In this document: one piece after another, positions 35,028 through 42,555 of the stretch
How positions within the stretch are numbered: the first letter of the stretch is position 1
How the letters are laid out: each line of letters opens with the position of its first letter
Origin: Caulobacter endophyticus
GTDB taxonomy: Bacteria > Pseudomonadota > Alphaproteobacteria > Caulobacterales > Caulobacteraceae
Length of the DNA stretch: 64,000 bases
Assembly: GCF_003116815.1 (NCBI RefSeq)
Contig: NZ_QDKQ01000028.1
Coordinates: 62,001-126,000 of the forward strand
Reading direction: 5' to 3'
Program-made: the position numbers and the translations under genes
The notes under the pieces: generated by a model
Seen by the model: only the letters and a program-made list of their open reading frames with translations
Databases searched by the model: none
What the model was told of the DNA's origin: nothing

Positions 35028-36301
35028 CGGACGGCCTGGATCAGGGTGTCGAACATGTCGCTGGAGGCGCTGATCACCTGCGAGGCGGCCGAATAGGCCT
35101 GCTGGGCGATGATCATCTTGTTGAACTCGGTGGCTATGTCGGTGGTCGAGCCCTCCAGGGCGCTGGCCACGAGGCTGCCGGCGTTGCCTTCGCCCGGCAG
35201 GTTCAGGTGCACCTGGCCGGCGTTGGTGTTCTCGTCATAGATCGTGCCCGTGACGTGGGTCAGGCCGCCCGGGTTGCTGAAGGTGGCGACCGGGATCTGG
35301 TAGATCGCCAGACTCACGCCGTTGTCGAAATTGGCCGTGACCAGACCGCTTTCGTCGATCGTGATCCCCGACAGCTCGCCGTAGTTGGCGCCGTCCTGCT
35401 CGAAGGTCGGGCTGATCGACAGGGTCGAGGAGGTCGAGGCGAACTGGGTCAGGCCGTCGGTGCCGCCCGCGTCGCCGAGGTCCAGCGTGATGGCGCTGTC
35501 GGCCGCGCCGGTGGACAGGCCCGTTATGCCGATGGCGACGGGCGAAGGGTCGGTCGTGGCCAGGCTGCCGTCGGAATTGAAGGTCACGGTGACCGTGCTC
35601 GGGCTGATGGTGCCCGAGGTGGTCGTGCCGTCCTTGGTCAGGACCGGGTCGGACAGGGTCAGCGACCAGGTGTTGTCGCCGGTCTTGGTCCAGCTCTGGC
35701 CAACCGTGTGGCTGACGCCCAGGGAGTCGATCACCTCCATGCTGGTGGTGAAGGTCTGGCCGGTGGTGGCGTCGGCGGGCAGGTTGGCCGCCATGGTCAC
35801 CGTCGAGGTGGCCTTGGCCGTGCCGCTGATCGAGTCGAGATTGATCGCCGACAGGCTGGTCAGGTCGCTGGTGTTCGACGACAGGATGTTGCCGTCCGCG
35901 TCGGTCGGAAAGCCCATCAGGTAATAGCCTTCGCTATTGACCAGATAGCCGTCGGCGTCCGTCGAGAAGCTGCCGTTGCGGCTGTAGACGAGGTCGCTGC
36001 CGGTGTCGCCTGGGTCGCCGGCGACGACGAAGTAGCCCGAGCCGTCGATGGCGATGTTGGTCGCCACGCTGGTCGAGGCGATCGTGCCGGTGACGTTGAG
36101 CGCCTGGCTGGTCTTGGCCACCACCGAACTGGTCGAGGTGTTCGAGCCCATGGCCCCGCTGACCAGCGACTGGAACGAGACTTCCGTCGTCTTGTAGGCG
36201 GTGGTCGAGGAGTTGGCGATGTTCTCCGAGATCGCCGACAGGGCGATGCTCTGGGCGGTCAGGCCGGAGACGGCGGTCGAGAGGGCCGAGGACAGGCTCA
36301 T
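35024..36301 (-). CDS. flgE: Flagellar hook protein FlgE
   Basis: FlgE builds the hook. The 425-aa product has the N-terminal axial domain (LTAQSIALSAISENIANSSTTAYK), the NIAIDGSGYFVV segment diagnostic of hook/rod proteins, Ser/Thr-rich outer domains and the C-terminal helix EFNKMIIAQQAYSAASQVISASSDMFDTLIQ. From memory, the main Caulobacter crescentus hook protein is considerably longer (near 590 aa), so this looks like a second type of hook. Confidence 0.92.
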   Translation of the reverse strand: MSLSSALSTAVSGLTAQSIALSAISENIANSSTTAYKTTEVSFQSLVSGAMGSNTSTSSVVAKTSQALNVTGTIASTSVATNIAIDGSGYFVVAGDPGDTGSDLVYSRNGSFSTDADGYLVNSEGYYLMGFPTDADGNILSSNTSDLTSLSAINLDSISGTAKATSTVTMAANLPADATTGQTFTTSMEVIDSLGVSHTVGQSWTKTGDNTWSLTLSDPVLTKDGTTTSGTISPSTVTVTFNSDGSLATTDPSPVAIGITGLSTGAADSAITLDLGDAGGTDGLTQFASTSSTLSISPTFEQDGANYGELSGITIDESGLVTANFDNGVSLAIYQIPVATFSNPGGLTHVTGTIYDENTNAGQVHLNLPGEGNAGSLVASALEGSTTDIATEFNKMIIAQQAYSAASQVISASSDMFDTLIQAVR

Positions 36302-36313
36302 GGTCGCCGGCCC

Positions 36314-36595
36314 CTATTCCGAGGCCGAGGCGAGCAGCTGAACCTGGGTCAGCAGCGACGACATGTTGTCCGACATCGTCGTCAGCGTGTCGTTCATGCT
36401 GATCTGCTGCTCGAGCGAGGAGTAGGTCGCCAGCTGGCTGGTGAACTCGGTGGGATCGGTGGGATCCAGCGGGTTCTGGTTGGTCAGCTGCGTCATCAGC
36501 AGCTGCAGGAAGTCGGTCGTGCCGAGCTGCAGCGTGCCCGAGCTGCTGGCGCTCGCGGTGCTGCTCGTGCTCGTCGCCGAGGAGACGGTGGTCAT
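36314..36595 (-). CDS. flgD: Short FlgD-type hook-capping protein
   Basis: FlgD is the scaffold that caps the growing hook. Only the conserved N-terminal domain is present: residues 18-60 include LGTTDFLQLLMTQLTNQNPLDPTDPTEFTSQLATYSSLEQ. The protein ends at 93 aa, lacking the tudor/Ig-like C-terminal domain of FlgD from enterics (about 230 aa). No downstream remnant is seen before flgE (12 bp away). ATG 36595 is chosen; the frame upstream runs into the intergenic inverted repeat. Confidence 0.85.
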   Translation of the reverse strand: MTTVSSATSTSSTASASSSGTLQLGTTDFLQLLMTQLTNQNPLDPTDPTEFTSQLATYSSLEQQISMNDTLTTMSDNMSSLLTQVQLLASASE

Positions 36596-36641
36596 GGAGA
36601 AGGCCCTCCGGTGAAGTCGGTCCGGTCGCTCTGGGCGCCGA

Positions 36642-36896
36642 TCGACGGGTTCAACGGAGGCTCCGCGCCGGATGGGGCGGATTATTTTTGGGGGCAGTGG
36701 CGAAGGCCGTGCGTCCTTCGAGGCTCGCCTTCGGCTCGCACCTCGGGATGAGGAGCTTGGAGCTATGACTTCTTCATCCTGAGGCGCCCGCGCAACGGGC
36801 CTCGAAGGACGCACGGCCTCGCCGACAGGACGTGGAGCGGCCCCCGAAAAATAATCCGCCCCATCGTCGGCGGACGTCCCGTTCAACCCGTCGAAG
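36642..36896. repeat. Long nested inverted repeat between divergent flagellar operons
   Basis: Outer arms CGACGGGTTCAACGG (36642-36656) and its near complement (about 36881-36896) enclose GATGGGGCGGATTATTTTTG (36671-36690) paired with its complement ending at 36865. Inside these, CCGTGCGTCCTTCGAGGC (about 36707-36724) pairs with GCCTCGAAGGACGCACGG (about 36799-36816). The innermost unpaired part is short, so the form is a large cruciform or hairpin. The 380-bp gap shows no gene. Confidence 0.85.
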
Positions 36897-36975
36897 CCAG
36901 GCCGTCAGAACGGCGGACAGCTTCCCGACCGGACTCTCCCCCGGGCGGACTCCAGACAGAGAACCGGACTAGAAC

Positions 36976-37806
36976 ATGCCTGTTATCTCCACCAACACGG
37001 CCGCCAACACCGCCCTGCGCTACCTGAACAACAATTCGGCGGCGCAGAGCGAATCCCTGGCGAAGCTGTCGAGCGGCTCGCGGATCGTCAGCGCGAAGGA
37101 CGACGCCTCCGGCCTCGCCATCGCGACGTCCATGAACGCCGACATCACCGTGCTCAACCAGGCCGCCACCAACGTGACCAGCGGCACTTCGGTGCTGAAC
37201 ACCGCGGACGGCGCCCTGTCGAACATCGCCGACATCCTGCAGCGCATGAACTCCCTGACGGCCCAGGCCCAGTCGGGGACGTCGAGCACTGCCGACCTGT
37301 CGTACATCAGCGCCGAGTACGAACAGCTGACCGAAGAAATCGACGACATCGCCAAGACGACGACCTTCAACGGCGTCACTCTGCTCAACGGTGACAGCAA
37401 CTACACCGAAGGCACCGGCGTCGATTTCATGGTCGGCACGTCCAGCACCGATGTCATCAAGGTCGAACTGGGTGAGGCCAACACCACGGGGCTGAGCCTG
37501 ACCGTCACCTCAATCACCTCCACCAGCGACGCCGTCGCTGCCATGGACGAGATCGACTCGGCGATCACGGCGGTCTCGAAAATGCGCGCCGACGTCGGCG
37601 CCACCCTGTCGCGCTTCGAGTTCCGCGGCGACGTGATCTCCACGTCGCTCGAGAACCTGGAGTCGGCGGCGTCGGCGATCACCGACGTGGACATCGCCGC
37701 CGAGCAGACCAACTTCACCAACGCTCAGACCCTGACCAGCGCAGCGATTTCGGCCCTCAGCCAGGCCAACTCGATGAGCCAGTCGCTTCTGAAGTTGCTG
37801 CAGTAG
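36976..37806 (+). CDS. Flagellin
   Basis: This filament subunit is 276 aa with the conserved D0/D1 ends only: N-terminal VISTNTAANTALRYLNNN, LAKLSSGSRIVSAKDDASGLAIA and LNTADGALSNIADILQRM, and C-terminal LENLESAASAITDVDIAAEQTNFTNAQTLTSAAISALSQANSMSQSLLKLLQ. The hypervariable D2/D3 region is nearly absent, so the filament would be thin. It differs from what I recall of Caulobacter FljK-type flagellins (which start MALNSINTN) and looks closer to lateral-type flagellins. Confidence 0.93.
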   Translation: MPVISTNTAANTALRYLNNNSAAQSESLAKLSSGSRIVSAKDDASGLAIATSMNADITVLNQAATNVTSGTSVLNTADGALSNIADILQRMNSLTAQAQSGTSSTADLSYISAEYEQLTEEIDDIAKTTTFNGVTLLNGDSNYTEGTGVDFMVGTSSTDVIKVELGEANTTGLSLTVTSITSTSDAVAAMDEIDSAITAVSKMRADVGATLSRFEFRGDVISTSLENLESAASAITDVDIAAEQTNFTNAQTLTSAAISALSQANSMSQSLLKLLQ

Positions 37807-37855
37807 TCGCTCGTGTCGCGATGGCGGGGGCCTGGCTCCCGTCGTCCTGCAGACT

Positions 37856-37885
37856 GGCGGGGGAGCCCTCTAAGGCTCTCCCGCC
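37856..37885 (+). terminator. Hairpin between flagellin and fliD
   Basis: GGCGGGGGAGCC (37856-37867) and GGCTCTCCCGCC (37874-37885) form a 12-bp stem with one G-U pair and a six-base loop, followed by GACTTT. It could attenuate read-through so that flagellin is made in excess over FliD and FliS, or protect the flagellin mRNA 3' end. Confidence 0.65.
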
Positions 37886-37903
37886 GACTTTCCGGACATT
37901 GCC

Positions 37904-39592
37904 ATGACGAACACCAGCAGCGTCTCGACCTCGGGTTCGACGACCTATCTGACGGGCACGATCTCGGGCCTCGACACCGACTCCCTGATCGAGGCGGCCG
38001 TCGCCCAGAAGACCGCCCGCGCCGACACCATCGACGCCAAGGTCACGGCCAACGAGACCAAGATCGCCTCGTACCAGTCGTTGCAGACCCTGTTGCAGGC
38101 GATCTCGGATTCGATGACCGCGCTGGCGGGTACGACCTACAGCTCGGTCACGACCACCACCAACGCCTTCGACGAGAAGAGCGCGTACCTCACCGCCTCT
38201 GACGGCACGGACGCCACCTCGGTGATCGCCGTCGACGCCGATAGCGACGCGGTGGCCGCCTCCTACGAGATCACCGTCACCCAACTGGCCAAGGCCATGA
38301 AGGTGACGTCGACCGCCCAGACCGCCGGCACGGCGCTTGGTCTGTCGGGCGTGATGTCGGTGGGCGTCGACGGCGGGACCGCCGCCGAGATCACCGTCAC
38401 CTCGACCATGACCGTCAGCGACATCGCCGCGGCGATCAACGCCAAGACCAGCACGACGGGCGTCACCGCCACCCTGATCACCAGCTCGACCGGCACGCGC
38501 CTGGTCATGTCGACCAGCGACACCAACCAGCAGATCAGCCTGGCGTCGGCCTCGGGCGACGATATCGGCCAGTCGCTGGGCCTTACCGACAGTTCGGGCG
38601 CCTTCGCCAACGTGCTTCAGGCCGCCCAGCCCTCGATCGTCACCATCGACGGGGTCGAGATCGAGAGCGACGGCAACGAGCTGACCGACGTCATTCCCGG
38701 CCTGTCGATCTCGCTGCTGCAAGCCACCAGCGGCCAGACCATCACCCTCGACATCGAGGCCAACTACGACGACATCAAGACGGCGATCACCGACTTCATC
38801 GACGCCTACAACGCCCTGCGCGCCTTCGTGGTCACCAACCAGACGGTGGGCTCGGGCGGGGTGGTGGCCGACGACGCGGTGCTGTTCGCCGACGGCATAC
38901 TGCGCGACGTCAATCGCCAGCTGAGCGCGCTGCTCGGCGGCAAGTCGGGTTCGGACGACGAGCTGACCGACCTGTCGGCCCTGGGCATCACGCTCAACAG
39001 CGCCAACCAGCTGGAGCTATCGGACGAGACCTCGCTCGACAACCTGCTGCTGACCGACCTCTCCAGCGTGGCGGCCTTCTTCGAAACCAAGTTCGAGGCC
39101 AGCGACAGCAACCTCAAGCTCCTGAAGAACGACACCACCCTGTCGTACGACTTCGACCTGGAGGTCACCGTCACCGACGGGGCGATCTCCAGCGTGTCGG
39201 TGGATGGCGATAGCAGCCTGTTCACGATCTCGGGCAGCCGGATCATCGGCGCGACAGGGTCGATCTACGAAGGCCTGTCCTTCGCCCTGGCCACCCCCAC
39301 CAGCGGCACGGTCTCGGTGCAGATCACCCAGGGCTTCGCCAACCTGATCACCAGCCTGATGAGCGACTACGCCAACACCACCACCGGCGTGATCCAGCAG
39401 CGCATCAACACCCTCGACACGGTCAACAGCGACCTGACCGAACAGTCGGAGACCATCCGCGACAACGCGGAGACCTACCGCACCAAGCTGATCGCGAAGT
39501 ACTCGGCGATGGAGACAGAGCTCTACGCCGCCCAGATCCTTCAAGAGCAGATCAAGGCCATCCTCGGAGCCAGCAGCGATGACGACGACTAA
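37904..39592 (+). CDS. fliD: Flagellar filament cap protein FliD
   Basis: FliD is the pentameric cap that folds flagellin at the filament tip. The 562-aa product has the N-terminal block TYLTGTISGLDTDSLIEAAV and YQSLQTLLQAISDSMTAL, the FliD core SVVTIDGVEIESDGNELTDVIPGLSISLL, and a C-terminal coiled-coil helix (INTLDTVNSDLTEQSETIRDNAETYRTKLIAKYSAME). It lies 97 bp after flagellin and overlaps fliS by 14 bp. Confidence 0.92.
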   Translation: MTNTSSVSTSGSTTYLTGTISGLDTDSLIEAAVAQKTARADTIDAKVTANETKIASYQSLQTLLQAISDSMTALAGTTYSSVTTTTNAFDEKSAYLTASDGTDATSVIAVDADSDAVAASYEITVTQLAKAMKVTSTAQTAGTALGLSGVMSVGVDGGTAAEITVTSTMTVSDIAAAINAKTSTTGVTATLITSSTGTRLVMSTSDTNQQISLASASGDDIGQSLGLTDSSGAFANVLQAAQPSIVTIDGVEIESDGNELTDVIPGLSISLLQATSGQTITLDIEANYDDIKTAITDFIDAYNALRAFVVTNQTVGSGGVVADDAVLFADGILRDVNRQLSALLGGKSGSDDELTDLSALGITLNSANQLELSDETSLDNLLLTDLSSVAAFFETKFEASDSNLKLLKNDTTLSYDFDLEVTVTDGAISSVSVDGDSSLFTISGSRIIGATGSIYEGLSFALATPTSGTVSVQITQGFANLITSLMSDYANTTTGVIQQRINTLDTVNSDLTEQSETIRDNAETYRTKLIAKYSAMETELYAAQILQEQIKAILGASSDDDD

Positions 39593-39953
39593 CAGCCAGG
39601 CGTTCAGCGCCTATGCGGCCTCCAGCCGCCTGACCGCCAGCCCGCGCGACGTGCTGGCCTCGGTGCACGAGGAGCTCTACCGGGCCATCGGCTCGGCAAA
39701 ATTCGCCCACGAGCAGGGGCGGCTGGATCAAATGTGCCGACACGCCATGCGCGCCACCCAGATCCTCACCGTCCTGTCGACCAGCCTCGATTTTTCGGCC
39801 GCCGGACCGGACGGCAAGACGTTGCGCAGCTTCTACCAATACGTCCTCGATAGCATGGTTCGCGCCAGCCGCCGCAAAGATGTGTCGAACTCGTATCAAA
39901 TCGTACTCGACTTGTTGCGCCCGTTCTGCAAAGAACTCCGTTCTGAAAAATAG
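39579..39953 (+). CDS. fliS: Flagellar export chaperone FliS
   Basis: FliS binds the flagellin C-terminus in the cytoplasm and prevents early polymerisation. The 124-aa helical product has the typical AYAASSRLTASPRDVLASVHEELYRAIGSA opening, followed by three more helices and the RPFCKEL end. It completes the rightward flagellin-fliD-fliS operon. As I recall, alphaproteobacterial flagellar systems often use FlaF/FlbT in place of FliS, so its presence supports a distinct origin. Confidence 0.85.
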   Translation: MTTTNSQAFSAYAASSRLTASPRDVLASVHEELYRAIGSAKFAHEQGRLDQMCRHAMRATQILTVLSTSLDFSAAGPDGKTLRSFYQYVLDSMVRASRRKDVSNSYQIVLDLLRPFCKELRSEK

Positions 39954-40013
39954 CAAAATGCCGATGTAAACGATATGTATCGGATGAATTCAGTAATGTA
40001 GTTATCTGATATA

Positions 40014-40028
40014 TGGCACACTGTTTGC
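40014..40028 (+). promoter_or_regulatory. Perfect sigma-54 (-24/-12) promoter
   Basis: TGGCAC at 40014-40019 and TTGC at 40025-40028 are separated by five bases, so GG and GC are ten bases apart, as required for RpoN promoters. It lies 41 bp before the ECF sigma start, which leaves a short leader. The DNA from 39954 to 40050 is AT-rich compared with its surroundings and could bind an enhancer protein or IHF. Confidence 0.8.
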
Positions 40029-40068
40029 CAGTTCCATTGCGATACAGCGATGGAGGCGAGTAATCGCC

Positions 40069-40734
40069 ATGGCGAATTCAGCGATGACTGCGATGGGTGA
40101 GTTCGGGCTGGTTGACGTCCGCTCCGACGAGGACCTGTTCCTGGCCTGCCGCCAAGGCGACCAGCTGGCGTTCCGGGTGCTGGTCGACCGGCACCTGCGG
40201 ATGGTCCGGCGGCTGGCCCTGAACGTCCTGGGCGACGTGCAGGAGGCCGAGGACGCGGCGCAGGAGGCATTTATTGCCGCCTGGCGCGCCCGCGAGCGCT
40301 GGACGCCGGAGGCGCGGTTCTCGACCTGGCTGCACCGCATCGCGGTCAACAAGGCCATCGACCGTCGCCGCGTCCGCAAGGCCGTGCCGGAGAGCCAGGA
40401 GGTCATCACCCGCCTGGCCGACGCCGAGGTCCAGGGGCCGGTTCAGGCCGACGCCCTGGCCAGCCTCGAACGGTCGGAAGTCGCCGTGACCCTGCAGCAG
40501 GCCCTGGGCAAGCTGCCGGACACCCAGCGCCAGGCTTTAACTTTGTTCTATTTCGAAGAGCTGGAGGTCGGTAGAATCGCCGACGCCATGGGCTGTTCGG
40601 AACAGGCGGTCCGCTCGCTCCTGAAACGGGGCCGGCAGACCTTGAAGACGAGACTCCAGAGGCAGAAGAAGATCTGTGGCTATGGACCTGAAACTGTTCG
40701 AAGCGCGCCTGAAGGCGCTGGGCGCCATGCTTGA
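40069..40734 (+). CDS. ECF (RpoE-type) RNA polymerase sigma factor
   Basis: The 221-aa product has sigma region 2 (AFRVLVDRHLRMVRRLALNVLGDVQEAEDAAQEAFIAAW, then RFSTWLHRIAVNKAIDRRR) and sigma region 4 (LGKLPDTQRQALTLFYFEELEVGRIADAMGCSEQAVRSLLKRGRQTLK). It would steer RNA polymerase to a small regulon. It follows fliS by 115 bp and has a sigma-54 promoter, which ties it to the flagellar hierarchy. The 3' end overlaps the next small gene by about 50 bp. Confidence 0.92.
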   Translation: MANSAMTAMGEFGLVDVRSDEDLFLACRQGDQLAFRVLVDRHLRMVRRLALNVLGDVQEAEDAAQEAFIAAWRARERWTPEARFSTWLHRIAVNKAIDRRRVRKAVPESQEVITRLADAEVQGPVQADALASLERSEVAVTLQQALGKLPDTQRQALTLFYFEELEVGRIADAMGCSEQAVRSLLKRGRQTLKTRLQRQKKICGYGPETVRSAPEGAGRHA

Positions 40735-40897
40735 CCGCTGGCCCGACGACGAGGCGGAAGCCGCGCTCGACCTGCTGACGACCTCGCAAGCGGCGCAGGA
40801 CCTGTTCGCGCGGGTCACCGCCGAGGACATGGGCGTGTTCGACGAGCCCGGCGGCGATCTCGGCGTCCTGGCCGACCGGATCGGCCGGAACCTCTAG
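40682..40897 (+). CDS. Small protein coupled to the ECF sigma factor (possible anti-sigma)
   Basis: The product (about 71 aa) is acidic, soluble and helical (MDLKLFEARLKALGAMLDRWPDDEAEAALDLL) without a membrane segment or zinc motif. It overlaps the end of the sigma gene, so the two are surely co-translated; in such pairs the second gene is often an anti-sigma factor. No family is recognised. ATG 40682 follows AAGAAG; GTG 40676 is an alternative. Confidence 0.6.
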   Translation: MDLKLFEARLKALGAMLDRWPDDEAEAALDLLTTSQAAQDLFARVTAEDMGVFDEPGGDLGVLADRIGRNL

Positions 40898-40963
40898 GAC
40901 GCGTCATGCCTTGAAGGCGTCCTGATCGGCGGGTCATCCTCGCCGTCGAAAGCGAGGATCCGC

Positions 40964-41380
40964 ATGCTGCTTCGACGACTGGCGCCTGGCCTGATGCTGC
41001 TGGCCCTGACGGCTCCCGGGGCCTTCGCCGCCTCGGACCCGATCGATCCCGAGAAGCAATATTCGCCCGCCTATGCCGCCTGCCTGAACAGCGGCGACGC
41101 CATCAAGGGCGTGACCGCCGCCATGGCGGGCTGCACCAACGAAGAACTGGGCAAGCAGGACGCGCGCCTCAACCGCGCCTACAAGGCGGCGATGGCGGGC
41201 CGGTCCAGGGCCGAGCAGGCCAAGCTGCGCACCGTCCAGCGCGCCTGGATCAAGCGCCGCGACGCCGAATGTCGGGAAGACCTGACCGGCGGCACCATCG
41301 ACGTCCTCAACATCGGCGGCTGCCACCTCAGCATGACCACCGTGCGGGCGGTGGAGCTGGAGCGGATGGTCAGGCGCTAG
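40964..41380 (+). CDS. LprI/DUF1311-like periplasmic protein
   Basis: The 138-aa product has a signal peptide (ending FAASD) and a DUF1311 core: CTNEELGKQDARLNRAYKAAM, a long helix, and LRTVQRAWIKRRDAECRED, with four cysteines likely in disulfides (YAACLNSG, GCTNEE, AECRED, GGCHLS). The family includes the lysozyme inhibitor LprI of mycobacteria. Whether this one inhibits lysozyme is not shown. It overlaps the convergent HEPN-like gene by 11 bp. Confidence 0.82.
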   Translation: MLLRRLAPGLMLLALTAPGAFAASDPIDPEKQYSPAYAACLNSGDAIKGVTAAMAGCTNEELGKQDARLNRAYKAAMAGRSRAEQAKLRTVQRAWIKRRDAECREDLTGGTIDVLNIGGCHLSMTTVRAVELERMVRR

Positions 41381-42056
41381 GCGGATCGCTGTGATCTTGG
41401 ATGGCGTCTAAGACCTCAATCAACTCAATACCCTGTATGCCGCCGCTCCAAGTTCTATGGAGTTCGATTTTTGCGGCGTGCAGAAGTTCAATCCAAATTT
41501 TCTCGACATCATCATAAGCGGTCTTGATGAAGTCCCACGTCAGGCGTTCCTCGTAGCTAGGCCTATGGTTGCGGAGCAGTTTTCTTAGCTCGCTATCTGT
41601 GCCTATGAGTATCTGTTCTCGTATTTTTGCGGGATGAGGTTTGGGATGAGCGAACATATTTCGAAGTTCGATTAGTTCGCCAACTGTTCTATAGGGTCGG
41701 TTGTCCCAATCGATCGATAATTCCAGCACCTCTCCGAGGGTGCCGAGTTTATTTTTGACGGATGTTCGTTCAAGTTTCCCCCATTTTTTCCCGAAGATAT
41801 TATCTCCCAGGAAATTCGCATATCCCTCTAGAGAGAAGGCGATCATCGTGACCAAAGCGATCATGTCGAGGAATGCGCCCTCTACGGGCTCATTGTTGTC
41901 GAAGGCCTTGGTAAGTCGTTCTCGGAAAAACCAAGCGGCGTTTGCGAGATCGTTGTGGGGGTAATCCACGACGTCATTTGTGACTAATGCTCGAATTCGC
42001 GGTTCTGGCTTTCTATCGCTCAATTTCTGCACCTTCTGTCGCGAGCCATCCAACAA
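41370..42056 (-). CDS. HEPN-like protein, AT-rich and probably acquired
   Basis: The 228-aa product is soluble and helical. Residues 131-137 read LRNMFAH, fitting the R-N-x3-H form of the Rx4-6H catalytic motif of HEPN ribonucleases; a helical SLEGYANFLGDNIF block precedes it. HEPN proteins are common in toxin-antitoxin and anti-phage systems. The gene is much AT-richer than all neighbours and uses codons such as TTA/ATA/AGA that are rare here, which suggests transfer. The start is uncertain: TTG 42056, directly after the previous stop, or a GTG about eight codons later. No MNT-type partner is seen. Confidence 0.6.
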   Translation of the reverse strand: MLDGSRQKVQKLSDRKPEPRIRALVTNDVVDYPHNDLANAAWFFRERLTKAFDNNEPVEGAFLDMIALVTMIAFSLEGYANFLGDNIFGKKWGKLERTSVKNKLGTLGEVLELSIDWDNRPYRTVGELIELRNMFAHPKPHPAKIREQILIGTDSELRKLLRNHRPSYEERLTWDFIKTAYDDVEKIWIELLHAAKIELHRTWSGGIQGIELIEVLDAIQDHSDPPSA

Positions 42057-42392
42057 TCAGCAGTCGTCGCTCTCCGGCTGGGCCAGGGTCTGCTTCTTCG
42101 CGTCCAGCCACACCCGGCAGGCGTAGTCGCCGCCGTCCTTGGAGCAGGTGATCTGGCCGTCGCCCTTGTGCAGGCCGCTGGCGCCGCAGGCCTGGACCTT
42201 ACCCTTGCCGGGCAGGCGATCGTACAGCAGCCTGGCGGCTGGGCCGATGACCAGCACCTCCACCACGCCGTCGTCGTAAGCGAAGGTGCGGGCCTCGGAC
42301 TTGGGCTCGTCGGCCGGCTTGGGCGGGCCGTCGGCGAGGGCCGGGGTGGCGGCCAGGCAGGCCAGCGCGGCCAGGGTGCGGAGCGTCTTCAT
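42057..42392 (-). CDS. Small exported protein of unknown function
   Basis: The 111-aa product has a signal peptide (cleaved after PALAD), an acidic linker, and a compact domain with VVEVLVIGPAARLLYDRLPG and three or four cysteines (QACGASG, ITCSKDG, YACRVW, DDC). No family is recognised. It runs straight into the AT-rich HEPN-like gene but has native composition. Confidence 0.65.
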   Translation of the reverse strand: MKTLRTLAALACLAATPALADGPPKPADEPKSEARTFAYDDGVVEVLVIGPAARLLYDRLPGKGKVQACGASGLHKGDGQITCSKDGGDYACRVWLDAKKQTLAQPESDDC

Positions 42393-42555
42393 CGGCGGTC
42401 TCCCACGGGAACTGCGCCGACCATAGCCGCTCCCCGCGCGGCGCCTACGCAGAACCCCTTATGCGGCGCTCCCGAATTTACCCATGCGCGGAGTAGGGGG
42501 AATGTGCCGGCGTCGGGGCGGCGTCTTTCGCCCCCATTCCTTCGGGAGCCGTGTG

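Noticed and set aside
36697..36711. Weak -24/-12 match (TGGC...GTGC) upstream of flagellin
   Set aside because: The GG-GC spacing is right but three consensus bases are wrong, and it lies inside the inverted repeat about 265 bp from the gene.
36642..36896. Invertible DNA switch between divergent flagellar operons, as in phase variation
   Set aside because: The sequence enclosed by the arms is itself mostly self-complementary and the unpaired centre is tiny, so inversion would change almost nothing. No site-specific recombinase gene is in the window.
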